A DNA stretch of 24,817 nt from contig JAIPMN010003258.1 of the NCBI GenBank assembly GCA_020650975.1, positions 444 to 25,260 on the forward strand, written 5' to 3'. Source of the DNA: Apostichopus californicus. Lineage: Eukaryota; Echinodermata; Holothuroidea; Aspidochirotida; Stichopodidae. The notes under the pieces are model-generated. The model was not told where the DNA came from. It saw nothing but the letters and a program-made list of their open reading frames with translations, and made no database searches. Numbering within the stretch: the stretch's first letter is position 1; each line of letters opens with the position of its first letter. Position numbers and translations under genes: made by a program. This document shows positions 1-12,600 of the stretch, piece after piece.

Positions 1-366
1 TCCCCACCATGCAATAAATACATATTACCATACTCCATGCCCCCCACCTTGCAATAATTACATATCACCATACTCCATGCCCCACCAATGCAATAATTAC
101 ATATTACCATACTCCATGCCCCACCTTGCTATAATTACATATTACCATACTCCATGCCTCCCCCCCCACCTTGCAATAAATACATATTACCATACTCCAT
201 GCCCCACCTTGCAATAATTACATATTACCATACTCCATGCCCCACCTTGCTATAATTACATATTACCATACTCCATGCCCCACCTTGCTATAATTACATA
301 TAACCATACTCCATGCCCCACCACTTCAATAATTACATTTTAACCGTACTCTATATCCCACCATGC
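1..366. repeat. Minisatellite, about 39-base unit, about 9 copies
   Basis: Nine imperfect head-to-tail copies of a unit of about 38 to 41 bases run from the window edge. Each contains a core like CCCCACCTTGCAATAATTAC followed by ATATTACCATACTCCATG. Copies differ by single substitutions (TGCAATAATT, TGCTATAATT, TGCAATAAAT) and by the length of the C run, and the last copy near 310-366 is the most decayed. The array probably continues left of the window. It lies in the intron upstream of the first visible exon. Confidence 0.93.
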
Positions 367-509
367 CGATGTGCTATGATAGTATTCTAAGCTATATTTC
401 TACAGACTTTGTTAAATACATATTTGTTATAAATTTATAATCTGTTATATAGACATTTTGACCTTAAGCGTACGTGATGCTGATTAATGTCTCATCTATC
501 TCTCTTCAG

Positions 510-698
510 TTATCCGTTGTCCATTGCATCCCGTCCCTGGCAATGCCATAGCCCAAACCTGCGACGACCTGGTCGATTCAGAGTGCTCGTTCGTTTGCTA
601 CGAAGGTTTTAGGCTGGTAGGCTCTCAGACCCGGACTTGTCAATGGGATGGCAGTTCAGAGCTAGGAAGTTGGTCAGGAGTAGGACCCGTATGTGAAG
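510..698 (+). CDS. Exon 1: Sushi/CCP module
   Basis: The acceptor is TCTCTTCAG before 510 and the donor is GTAAAA at 699; the exon is phase 1-1 and 189 bases. It encodes one complete CCP starting IRCPLHPVPGNAI and ending SWSGVGPVCE. It has six cysteines (IRC, QTC, SEC, FVC, RTC, PVC) plus the conserved Trp before the last Cys, which is the six-Cys (selectin/SVEP1-type) CCP variant. The split first codon needs one base from an upstream exon outside the window, so the gene begins further left. Confidence 0.9.
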
Positions 699-3600
699 GT
701 AAAAAAAAAAAGAATCCAACCCCACACCCAACCCCACACCCAACCCCACACCCAACCCCACATCAATCCCACGTACACCATGAAATGATAAAGTTTGTTA
801 TTGAAATGTTTTGCTGGTTTGTTATATCATAGACTGACTGCATGATTATTGTGTATATCCCATTCGTTAGCTTCTCAGGCACAGATTATCGAGTCAATAA
901 ATTACGTATAAATTTGATATTATCGAGTTTTGTGGAAGCTCGTTAGTGGAGATTATTACATCGTCATTAATGTAAATCAGTAAGTGAAAAGTATGAAAGA
1001 AACAACATTGCAATTCCATTCATTTCGGTTTAAAGGGAATGTGTGACCCGATTGATATCGAGAATGAAACGGCCCCGTTGCAGGAAACGAAGAAATTTGT
1101 TAATCTACCCTTCTTCCTCTTTGCTCTCGATGTGGCTCATGAAAACAAATAATGAAATTTTAAGAGACATTTTGTTTGACCCTCAGCCATCACGTGTCCG
1201 CCATTGGAGGTGACCGAGGGCCTCCACGTGCAAGGCTGCAACTTTAACGTGGAGCAGGTTCCGTTCGGGAGCATCTGCACACTATTTTGCGAACCGGGCT
1301 ACGCACAAGTGTTCGAAGGTATACAAATGAAGTGCTCCGTGAATGGGACTTGGCAGGGCGAAAACTTGCAATGTGTTCGTAAGTACCGAAGAGAAATCAA
1401 ACAAATTCGCTCTGTGTAATAGATTAATGTATTAATATACCAATGGTAAATTAATTGTTCACATCCATCCCTTTATACCAAAAGGTTACTTTTGAATTAT
1501 TTAATTACTTGCGGTCTGATTCAATGTCTTTGCGTGCCCTCTCATTTTATCTATTGACTCCGAAAATTTTTTAAAAAATTGGTTTTTCGTTATCAGTTCT
1601 TACCATCCTTGAGGTGTGCAGTTACCTATTACTATATATTACAAAATTTTCATATTTTATTTTTATTTTTTACATTTACAAAAAATTGTTTTACCCTTTT
1701 ACCTCGGAAAGGTATCGAGTTGTCTTTTAAAGAAAATTAGTTGAATGTCGTTACCATCTCTTTTACCGTTCTTGAGTTTTGAAGTTACCTCACTCATATG
1801 GCAGCAAAAATTTTGAGTTAACCCGGTAAACTTAGTAGTTCGTTTGAATTATTATACCACCATTTGGCATTTTTAAATTAGTTGTCCTTATCATCTCTGA
1901 ACATTCTGACAGCGTTATTAAGTTTTACCTGGTACGAATACTTCTTTAATAGCCATATCTGGCGGCAATTCCAAAGGTGTAGAGCTACCTAGGAAACTTG
2001 GTTGAGCATAGGAATCGTTACCATTCTCGAGGTTAAAAGTTGTTGCCTATATATAAATACCTATATAATATTGCTTTAAGCTTGCACGGGAAACCGGTTT
2101 TAGTACCGAAACCGGTTTTTGAACTTGAACTTCATGAAGTACAGTTAACACAAGACAAACGATACGTGGAGGTGATGTTAAAACTTTAAGAAAACATTTT
2201 CACTAACACATTTCTTTTCAATATTTTTACTTCAGGTTAGTTAACGTGGGTTATAAAAAGAGAGTCATGAAGACAGTAACATTTCTTGAATTTATTCTCC
2301 TTATTTTTTACACTTTACTGCAAACGAACTAGACTTGGACCGCTGTTGGTAAAGCTTAAAAAATACGCATTTTAGCGATCGCGACACCTCCGTCAGAGAT
2401 TTGAATGTTTTCAATGCAATTCGGAACGGGAAAAAAAAACGGTTTTTGAGCCAGATTCGTTTTGTTTGCTAGAAAAAAAGAAAGATTTTTAGTTTTCACG
2501 AAACCGTGCAAGCTTACATTGCTTGTCGTCTCATATGTATCTTGCCCTTTAAATGGTATGGAGTTATATACTAACAAAACTGCCCCTTCTTGAGACAATC
2601 TGAAAACTTTACTTTTATCAATCTTGGGGTATGAAATTATCCTAAAACCGAAAAACATCCCACATCTGTGAAAGGATATGCCGGGCCCAAAAATAAATTT
2701 TTCATTATTTGTCATCTGGTATATATCTTGCTTTTCAAAAGGTATGGAGTTAATGTACCAAAACCCAAACTTCTTGATGGTAATTTGTAATAATTTAACC
2801 TGTCAATAATAATCTCATCGCATACAAGTCTTGCAATAAATTTCCTAACAAACCAAATACCTTAATTCAGTTAATTAAAGGGAAGTCTTAGGCACAAAAA
2901 TTAATTGTTGATATGTTCTACATTTTTAAAAATAACCACCGGTAACAGTCTAGGTCATATTTCTTGACCTCGTTTAAGTTTTGAGAAATGGTTGCCTTTG
3001 ATAATGCTTTTGGTTCATCGATTAAAGTGACTGGACGATGCAGTCTAACACAAAACTCATCGGGAACACAGAAGCTATTTATGGCCTGAAATGATATGTT
3101 TAAAATTTGTGTTACAATTGTTTGTCAAGGAACACATGGTGTGGAATGTAATGCAAAGGGTGTTTCTAAGTTGTTTACATGAAGTTAAATGTTTTTGGTT
3201 GAATTTATATTAACAAATGGATTAACCATAGCAATTAGACCTGCACTGAGTAGTAGATAACATCATCTTCATCATCCTGTTAGTCTTGTAAGCCTTTAGT
3301 ATAAAGGTAGTCAGTATAGGCCCCAAATTATAGCATGCTATAATTTGCTAGAATTAGTTTCAAAAAGTACTTTTCTGGAGGTCTTTACTCTCCAAATTGT
3401 TCTCAGACAATTTCGAGGAACACACAAGATGACTGAATGTCCCAGCGAGGAAAAACTTTTTCAAAGGTTGTAATAAAAAACAGTTTAAGAACTTTGACCA
3501 AAGGTGACCATATTTGAATATCTGGCATATGTGGGGGGCCAATACAGCATACCATTTAAAGGGGCTTTTCCAGAGATTTAGCATATTTAAATGGTAACTA

Positions 3601-6600
3601 TTTCAAAACTGTAATACTTATAGAAATAGTCTAGCACTCTATTGTTTCTTCATTTTCCATTTTTACATTTCCATTTTTCTTAGACTAAAACAGGGTTAGG
3701 GCCTAAAGTCAACCTTCCACGATAATATAAGTCATTGCGGCAATGCACCGTCGTGTCACAACGATATTTTATCCCGTGTGGATCAATAATTCCTCTCAAT
3801 TTGCCTTCACAGCTTTAGTCTGTGAAGCCCTGGCTCTAAAGCGAAACAGCTCTGTCCTCCCCGAGAGTTGCATCAACGATACCAGAGCGTTGGGCGTCTG
3901 CAGCTACTCGTGCGACAGTGGCTTTGCAATCGTCGGTCCCGGAATTAGGACTTGCTCTGCTGACGGAGTTTGGAATTACGATGACCAAGCGCCTACTTGC
4001 AAAGGTAATAGGGGAGTGATATGGTATTCACAGATATAGTATTCCAAATCTGAAAGCTGTGATACGTTCCCTTCTCGCAACTTAATGCAAGTTTTCCATG
4101 TGGTACGTAGGGTCTAGGCCAGGGGTTCCCTAACTGGGGTGCATGAACACCCCCCCCCTCCCCACCCCTCCGGGGTGTGCGTGAGTCCATCCCAGCAGGT
4201 TCGTGAGACTTCTCTGAAAGTAAAAACACTAGAGTACTTTTTGTTGAACTAAAATCTGATATATCGTATAATATAGTAATGTACAAAAATCGTACCTTTA
4301 GAACGACAAACTCTTTTCGCGTTCTATACGTTGCCATAGTAGTACCGTACCGTGCATGTGATAAATAACTGAATTATGAAACAGACACAGGCTGTTATGC
4401 GTATTAAAGTATAATAATAAAAAAAAAAGTTGGGGGTACGTGGACAACTCTTGACATCCACAGGGGGTTCGTGGGGGGACAAAGTTAGGGAAACCCGGGT
4501 CTAGGCTATGATGTTGCTCAAGATTGCAAAGATCTGTTATGACAATAAAATTCGAGAGGCTGAGAAAGTATCGAAGCAGTTTCAATTCAAGCACGTTAGA
4601 CCAATTTCTGATGCCCTTCCTTTATCAGATGTGGAACCACCGACGTTTACTGATTGTCCAGAGGATCCTATCATTCATCGAAGTGAAAACGTGTGTCTTT
4701 CGCAAGTCGTCTTGGATATCCCGGTGCCAAACGCACAGGATAACAGCGGTTCTGTGACGGTAACCAGCTTCTTACAAAGCTCTTATGCCGGTGGAAATCA
4801 TTCTGTGGGATTTTTAGCGAGAGATCCTGCTGGGTTAACCACTGTCTGCCAAATTCCAGTTCAAGTTATAGGTAACCGGTCAAACTTGTTTATATTGATT
4901 TTGAATTTTAATTGTCAAATATCACTTCAGTTTTTATCCCATGACCCTTAGAGTGTCACTGTGAATTTATGGTCATCTATATTACATAAAAGATTTCAGT
5001 CACCATAGTGAAAGACGAGACATACAGAAATCATATCTACCGGAAGCAATATGGGCCGGTACCGTTAACGGAAGCGATATGGGGTACTTCCTTTCTTGGT
5101 GTAAAGTATTGTTTTTTTTTCTTCTGTTTTTTTACATTTTTCAAATCATGTCCTTCCAGTCACAAATTGTCCCATGGTTGTGCACAGGACGATCATGTCA
5201 CTCTCGTGCAGTTCTCTGCTCGGTTCGGTAGCGACGTTCCGCTGCTCGCCTCACGAGCGACAGACCGGGGCACAAAATGCGACTTGCCAGGAAGATGGAA
5301 CATGGAGTGCTCCTCCACCGACATGTGAAGGTATGTGAATTTTTCTCATCCTCATCAAATTCTCTCCTACTTTGTATGCCAGGTTTTTTTTAAATGGTAA
5401 AATTTCAATCAGTCAAATACACATAAAGATGTATCTCTTTAGGTCGTCTAATTCCCTCCCCCCCCCCCGGGTAGCGTTTGTAAATTGTGTTTACTAGTTA
5501 ATGCTGTTATTATTAGTTGCTGTTATTACTTGTTGCTGTTATTGGTATGTATGTACTGTATGTATGTATGTATGTGTGTATGTTTGTATGTATGTATGTA
5601 TGTATTTTGGATCATCCTGCAAGCAGGAACTTGCGAAGAAGCCTCATTGGCTTATCAATGCTGCAAGCTGACCGAAGTCAGTCTCTTACATTCATATTTA
5701 ACGTCAATGATTATGAATTGTCAATTGTCAACAACTCTGTAACTGGACGACATACATTAATCTGGGAGTGACTCCAACCGGGGACCTTATGATTGAAAGG
5801 CACCGGCGTTAACCACTGAGCTAACACCTTTAGTTATTACTATTTGCTGTTATTACTAGTTGCTGTTATTACTAGTTGCTGTTATTATTAGTTGCTGTTA
5901 TTACTAGTTGCTGTTATAACTATTTGCTGTTATTACTAGTTGCTGTTATTATTAGTTGCTGTTATTACTAGTTGCTGTTATTACTAGTTGCTGTTATTAT
6001 TAGTTGCTGTTATTACTAGTTGCTGTTATTACTAGTTGCTGTTATTTTTAGTTGCTGTTGTTATTACTAGTTGCTGTTATTATTAGTTGCTGTTATAACT
6101 AGTTGCTGTTATTACTAGTTTCTTTTTCATTCCTGCTTTCAGCTGTCTTCTGCGCTCCTCTCGTAGTCACCGGAGGTATAGTAATCATTAACCAATGTCC
6201 TCACGAGTCTGCCGTCCCCGGCACACAATGCGAGATCCTCTGTACTCTCAGCCACCTCAGCCCGAGACGAATCGTGACGTGTTCCATCGAGGACATGACC
6301 TGGAGGCTCTCTGACGGCACCAGTTACGACCCGGACTTTTGGACACCTCATTGCACCGGTTAGTGAGAGAATTTTAAAAAAACAACGTCATTCGTTAACG
6401 GAGATAAAAGATTTATAATTTTATTTCTTTTTTTTCCTCGTTCAAAGTGAAACGATAGCTTTTCTGAATGTGGTGGATCCTGTGAAACAAGCAATAGTTC
6501 TGTGTTTCAGTTTATGTGGGAGGTACATTTTTGGTAGATTAATTTGAAAAAAAACTCTCATATTTAGTGAAAGCGAGGCTGATTACGGTAAATGTAGAGT

Positions 6601-9600
6601 TCAGAAGGATACAAAAATATACTATGTACAACACTATAAATCGTGCGTAACATATATTTCATCAAAAGTCCTACTTTGTGGCCAACAAGATACTAGCGTC
6701 CTTTACCAGCGAGCAAGGGCTTGCCGACAGCTAACATGCATGATTGAACATAAAGATTTAAACTATTGTTACAAAAATAAAGGGCATCATTCCTATATCA
6801 TCTTAGTATTTCGGATATGCAAATGAGGGAGAAAGGTTAAGTGTGAGAGTAAACTTTACAGTCGTTTGTTATTTCGTTAAAAATATAGTGGGCCAGGGGT
6901 CTTTATTATAAAATGTTACATTAGTATCCATGCACCAACTAATTCCTAATTCCCTCGACCCACCTTCCCCCCTCTCGCCCCTCACTCATGATATTGCATC
7001 TCCCCCCCAAAACGAATTACCTTAACATCATGATTTTTATCCCTCCTGGCTGACTGTTTAAAACATGCAGTATATAACTGTCAATCTATATAAACGATTA
7101 TAATTATTTCAGATCAAACACCTCCGGTGATTACATGTCCACCTGATGTCATCTATAATCTACCCAACAACTCCAATGTGATGACAGTGACTTGGGCGTT
7201 ACCGAACGCCACCGACAATCTTGGTAAGTAGTATGCGAAGCAAAGCCGACCGTCGTCATCATCATCGTCGGACGGGAGAGAGAGACACTCGTAAAAAAAT
7301 TTCGAAGGGGTCGATGGAAGATCGATAGGTGCCATGCCAGAAGAATTATTAAGTCACTTTTCTTGTTCCTAAAACTGTCTTTCTCAGTTCTGCGACTTCT
7401 TGTCTTTTCTCGTTTCTGCGTCCTTTTTTGTTCCCGGGGGGGGGTGGGGTGGGTGGCGGGGGGAGTTCTTATACTACATGCTGTTTTTTCTTGTCCCATT
7501 TTCATTTCTTCATAATTGAGAGCAGTAATAATCCTTCATCCACAGAGGGGAATTATATTAATTCTAACTACACAGAACATTGACAGTTAAAGAAATATTG
7601 AATGTCTCAGGTTTTAAGGATCAGTTAAACTAGAAGATAATAATAATAATAGCCCAAGTAAAGCTTTTCAAGGGCACATATATGCCCAGATGACATTTTT
7701 TTTCCCTCTCACTATAATAGTTCTAAAATTGTCAGCCACCAGAATATCCCTGAAAATGTCCATCACAGCTATTTTTTGATGATGTGCAAAGTTTCCCCAA
7801 GAACAATTCCTGTGCTTTTCTTGCATGATGGGTTAACGTTTATCTCATCTTTTGTCCGTTCCGTAAAGACACGTCAGTTGATATTTCGGGGCCCGCGGTA
7901 CCAGTCGATCTGACAGGAGGAATATACATCCAATCGTACATAGCCACAGACAAAAACGGTAACACGGACCGGTGTTCCTTCGTTGTAGGGATTGCTGGTG
8001 AGTAGCTGCATTTGGTTAGGCTCATAGTATACTACCATTCAAATGAATGCTTCTTCATATTAAGCTGCTATAATACTCGCATGGGAGTGGTGGGAAAGTG
8101 CCTTCAACCTCCATCAGTTTTTGAGAGAGCGGTGAGATGCTGAGGAGGTACACTATTGTTCGGTGAGACTTTTAATTGCAAGAACGGCCTGCCTCATAAT
8201 TTTCTCCCAACATTTAACAAAAAAGAATCGGCTTGTTTTATACGCTGGTGTTCACATCCGTGATCGTCACAAGGGTAAATTTTCAAAGTTCGTTAGGCAC
8301 CGTGGCAAAGGAAGGACTCTACTGGCGGGGGGGAGGGGGGGGTGCTGCAGCCAAGATGTAATCTTTTCTTCTCTGCTGTCTCACATAATATGTACTGCAG
8401 AGATGATCCCCCATTGCATGATATTTATTGATTCATCCTAGCTGAGCAGGGAGCCTGCAGCTGCTGCAGGCGGTCGTCGTCTTTTGACGCAGTGCCTCAG
8501 CTAGGGTTCCGTAAACCATCTCTCTATATCAAAAACAATTTCCCATTAGGGGTTAAAAAGTAACCGTATTTCGCCATTTGTCAATTAACTACTTCTGAAA
8601 ACATTTTTTTCTTTAACTCTCTTCTTCGAGACTTTTTATCAGTTCTCTGCCTTTTCACGTTGTTTCCATCTTTTCTAAGATGTGACACCGCCTATGGTGA
8701 GTGGTTGTCCCACCGAGCTCTTGGTCATCCAGATTAACGATATCCAGGACACTCTGAACTGGACCGAGCCGGTCTTCACAGACACCGAAGAGGTCAGTCG
8801 GGTGTCCGTCAACATTTCACCGGGACTGCCGGCCTACAGCTTCGGAATGAAACACATACAGTACGAGGCCGCCGACGGGTCTTCCAATATCGCAAAATGC
8901 GAATTTCACATCGACGTCATACCAGGTATGAAACTGTTAAATGCGAATTATATTATCTCAGGTGCTCAAGGTTTTTATACCTCACTCTTATGTTTTGGCA
9001 GTCCTGATGGGACAAATGCAGGATTTGAGGGGGGAAAGTAGGGGATGGTGACCCCCCTCTCCCCCCATCAGTCTGGGTTACCGGGGTATTAAATCTTGTA
9101 GGGAGAAACAAAATTGACTTTTAGACATGACGTGGTGCATTTTGAGGGCATATTTTGGCTGTTAAAATTAGATCTAAGAATGTACATCTACAAGCAAGGT
9201 TGTCCTAATAACTGCATTAAATCTTTTTGTGTGGCCTTGAAAGGGGGTGGGGTGTACACCACTCCCTCCCTCCCTCTCTCTGGAATTTTGTCTGTGATTG
9301 GCTGTAAAATGGATGCATTTGAATAGAAATACATAAACTGGGTTAAACTGGTCTGTGATCTTTTATACTATGGGGAAGGGGGTTATTTTTGTGTATAAAA
9401 ACATATTACCATAACTTGACTGTTAGTATATCAAATGTGTTCAAGATAATATCTGATGTTCACCATACACTACTCTCTAGCACACTGCAAGGATATTGCA
9501 AAATATCGCAAAATAGATGCCTTAATTCATATACTCTTTGATTATCATCAGACTGTAATTCTTGTTGTATTTTAGTCACCACAACCTCAATCCTCCCCCC

Positions 9601-12600
9601 CCCCCTCAAAACCCTCTCCCTTCCCCTTTCCCCAATCTTATCTTATCTGGTCATCATACCTGTGGTATAAAAACTTGATCTTATTTGACAATATTGCCAA
9701 AAGGAGATTTCCTGGGAAGCGCCAATTTTACCTGCCTGCCTTCTCCCTTCTTTTGACAGTGAGAGAAGGTTGTAAACCACTTGACAAACCTTTATACGGT
9801 GGTCTTACATGCTCCCACCACCACTCTGCCATCTGCACTCTGACTTGCAATGCAGGGTATGCACTTCCACGGAATGTAGATTTCATATTTACGTGCAATA
9901 ACGGTGTTTGGAATAATCGAGCAAATATTATGACGCCAAACTGTGCAGGTAAGACACCCGACAAAAAAGATAAAAATGATAAATATAAATGAATAAACTA
10001 ATTAAGTATTGTATATATATGTATATGATGAGTTGGCTAGCTTGTGTTAAGGAAAATCATGAAAAAGGTGCATGTTTCCTCCCCAGCTTTCATCGGTTAC
10101 ATATAAGTAACAGTATAATACCTTCATAGAACTATTTACATGTTCCAATAGAAAATAAAAATTAGGTCTAGGTTTCATTAAAACTGAATGTTTTTTTTTT
10201 TTGGCTCTTTTCTTTCCAATGCCTGGGTTCTCATTTTCCATCTCCTGATGTTTCGTATCCACAGAAATTACAAGAAGAACGAGCCGTATGGACGTGATGC
10301 GGTTTAGTTTGGCAAGTTCGACGTGTTCTGGAAACGAGGATGCAATGAAAGAAAAGTTTATAGAAATCTTGCAGGATTCAATATTTATGGTAAGTTTTCA
10401 ATGGATGGTTGAAGGGGATGATGGGGAGGGGGGGGGTGGGGATGCTGAATAATGGAGGTATATGATAATGATAACTAACATGAACAACTTCACCAAGCAG
10501 CCAAGGCAAGTTTTCCATTCGAGAGATATCACAGAATTTCGTCGATACCTTCACACGCAAGGCTGAAGACTTGATCAAGTTTAAACTAAAATAATGGGCT
10601 TCAAAGTTTATATCGGTTTCTCTTTAATTTATTACATTGTTTTAGTTTCTGTGAATGGAGGTCGGTTTTGAAAATGCTGAATCTAAAATATTGAAGTACT
10701 TTTCAAATGATGGCATTTGGTATTTAAGTGTCAACACGGTGAGCAGTCTACCTGGAAAGTTTGAAAAGGTGAAGCAGAGAAGGAGACAGTCACAGGTTTC
10801 AATTCCTAGTGTTCGCCGTGACATCACACATTTAAAACATGGCAGTCTCTTACCCCAGACCTCCACCCCCCCCCCCACCCCCTTGTCCTTTAAACTACTA
10901 GGATTTCTCTCAAATAGAACAAAATGTTTCTTAGCTGTTTTGGGGGATCACTATCATATAAGCCAAAGATGGTAGTTGGGTTTGTGTTTATACTTTCCTT
11001 TGTAGTTGACCTTTAAGTTGGTAGAGTTATATTGACTGTCTCACACACTTCAAGGCTTTGAAGACTCGCCCCAAACCGTGTGCAGCCATCTGAAAAAGTT
11101 AACTTTCCGTTGCTTGCAAGTGGCGTTTTCTTCGTGTCGCTACAAAATGCAGACAGTAATGAAACGTGATACCTTGTTATCTTTTATCTAGACCTGAGAT
11201 GTCCATCCCTGCTATGTACACTGTGTTGTGGGTATTGACTGTAGCTGCATGTATTGACTGTACACTAGTGTCTAATTACCAACGGTAGCAAGCTGTGTGT
11301 GTATTTTCTGTGATCGATGGTGGTGTCTAACACTTCTGTTACACCTCATTCGAAACTAGGTCAAATAACAGGCATGAGACTTTTCTTTGTGCGCGAGTCT
11401 TCACACCCTTTAAAGGCAGCAGTCTGCGTTCTAATTCAACATTGAGGCATAAAACGATGTCGATGTGATTAAAGGAAAAGTACAAATGTTTTAACCTTTT
11501 TTGTATCTTTTAAAGCTAGGACTCACTTCATCAGTCAGTATAAAGGTTGCAAAATCATTTTGATGTCATGGTAACGGTAAAACTGCAATCAAGATTCTGG
11601 GCATGACAGACTTGACATTGATTAATGACTAAAATAAAGTCTTGTAGTTCAGGACTCTTTGTAATTTTTGTACTTCAGGACATCAGTCGGGATCAATATT
11701 GCAATCATTATTATTATTTTATTTTTTTATTTTTTATGTCAATTAATACAGGAATACTGCAATCAAGATTCAGGCATGTTCTGCAAGATGGACAACCTAC
11801 AAGTAGAATGCGGTGATGAAACACGAAAGAAGAGGGCGGCAGATGTTACTGGCAACCAAGCCAATATCACCTTTGTCATTCATGCGATGAGGTCAGAAAG
11901 AAAAATAAAAGAATTTGAAGATGACTTTAGAGTTTTAACAAAGAAAGAGACAAATTAAATTTATTTTATTGACCACTTCGTATAATTTCTTTGCATCATT
12001 GCATGTTAATTTTTAATTATATTTCGGCTCTACAAAAAATGACATTTTTGATTTACGGTGGCCATGGTTACCTAGCTTTAACACACGGGTATCAAGCAGT
12101 TCTTCAGGAATAAGACAAAATATGGCAGAAAAGCATGACAATTGTTTCTTGCAGTCGCAAATATTAGACGTGTTTTACAATTCTCATTTCAAATTTGTCA
12201 TGGTTTAGTGGTGATGGGAGTTATTTTGGAGCATAAAGAATATTTTTTTAAACATTTTTCCTTTGTTATTTTTTTGCCTATCATTGTTGCCTGGTATGAA
12301 AGTTGGGGTATGATCCCTGATTCCATGGTATCCAGGTAACCATGGCAATCTAACTGACACCCATCTGTAAAGAAATGGTTCTACAGGGATCACCAACCCA
12401 CAAGTGGCTGGTTAGTTCAGTTGGCAGCGCATATTAAAGACTCGTAATCCTTGGGGTCATCTGGGTTTCGAATCTGGTTTTAGTCATCGGTCTCTTTTGC
12501 TCTGGCAGAATGGATAACACGATATGTAGTCTTGTACTTATTCTTCACTTTGGTAGTGAACTGGTCCACAGGATTTCATAGATGGAGTGGGGGGAGCGGG

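Noticed and set aside
2356-2715. 119-codon minus-strand open frame
   Set aside because: No domain, no splice context, and it lies over a degenerate repeat.
4298-4594. Open frames across the hAT MITE
   Set aside because: They are made by the non-coding mobile element and its edges.
5008-5328. 106-codon open frame over exon 5
   Set aside because: It is in the wrong phase. The CCP pattern lies in another frame with proper splice sites.
6103-6142. Open frame starting MLLLLVSFSFLL that looks like a signal peptide before the exon 6 CCP
   Set aside because: It is translated from the 16-base satellite and the pyrimidine tract. A clear AG acceptor at 6141-6142 starts the exon in the same phase as its neighbours.
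10661-10738. 78-base in-frame stretch (VGFENAESKI...) with donor GTGAGC, a possible cassette exon between exons 11 and 12
   Set aside because: The nearer and better acceptor TTTTAG at 10645 gives stops in all frames. Exons 11 and 12 fit directly without it, and the peptide shows no family pattern.
11668-11751. Hydrophobic run (IIIIILFFYFLC) resembling a membrane segment before exon 12
   Set aside because: It is the T-rich acceptor region of the intron. The frame joins exon 11 to 11752 exactly.
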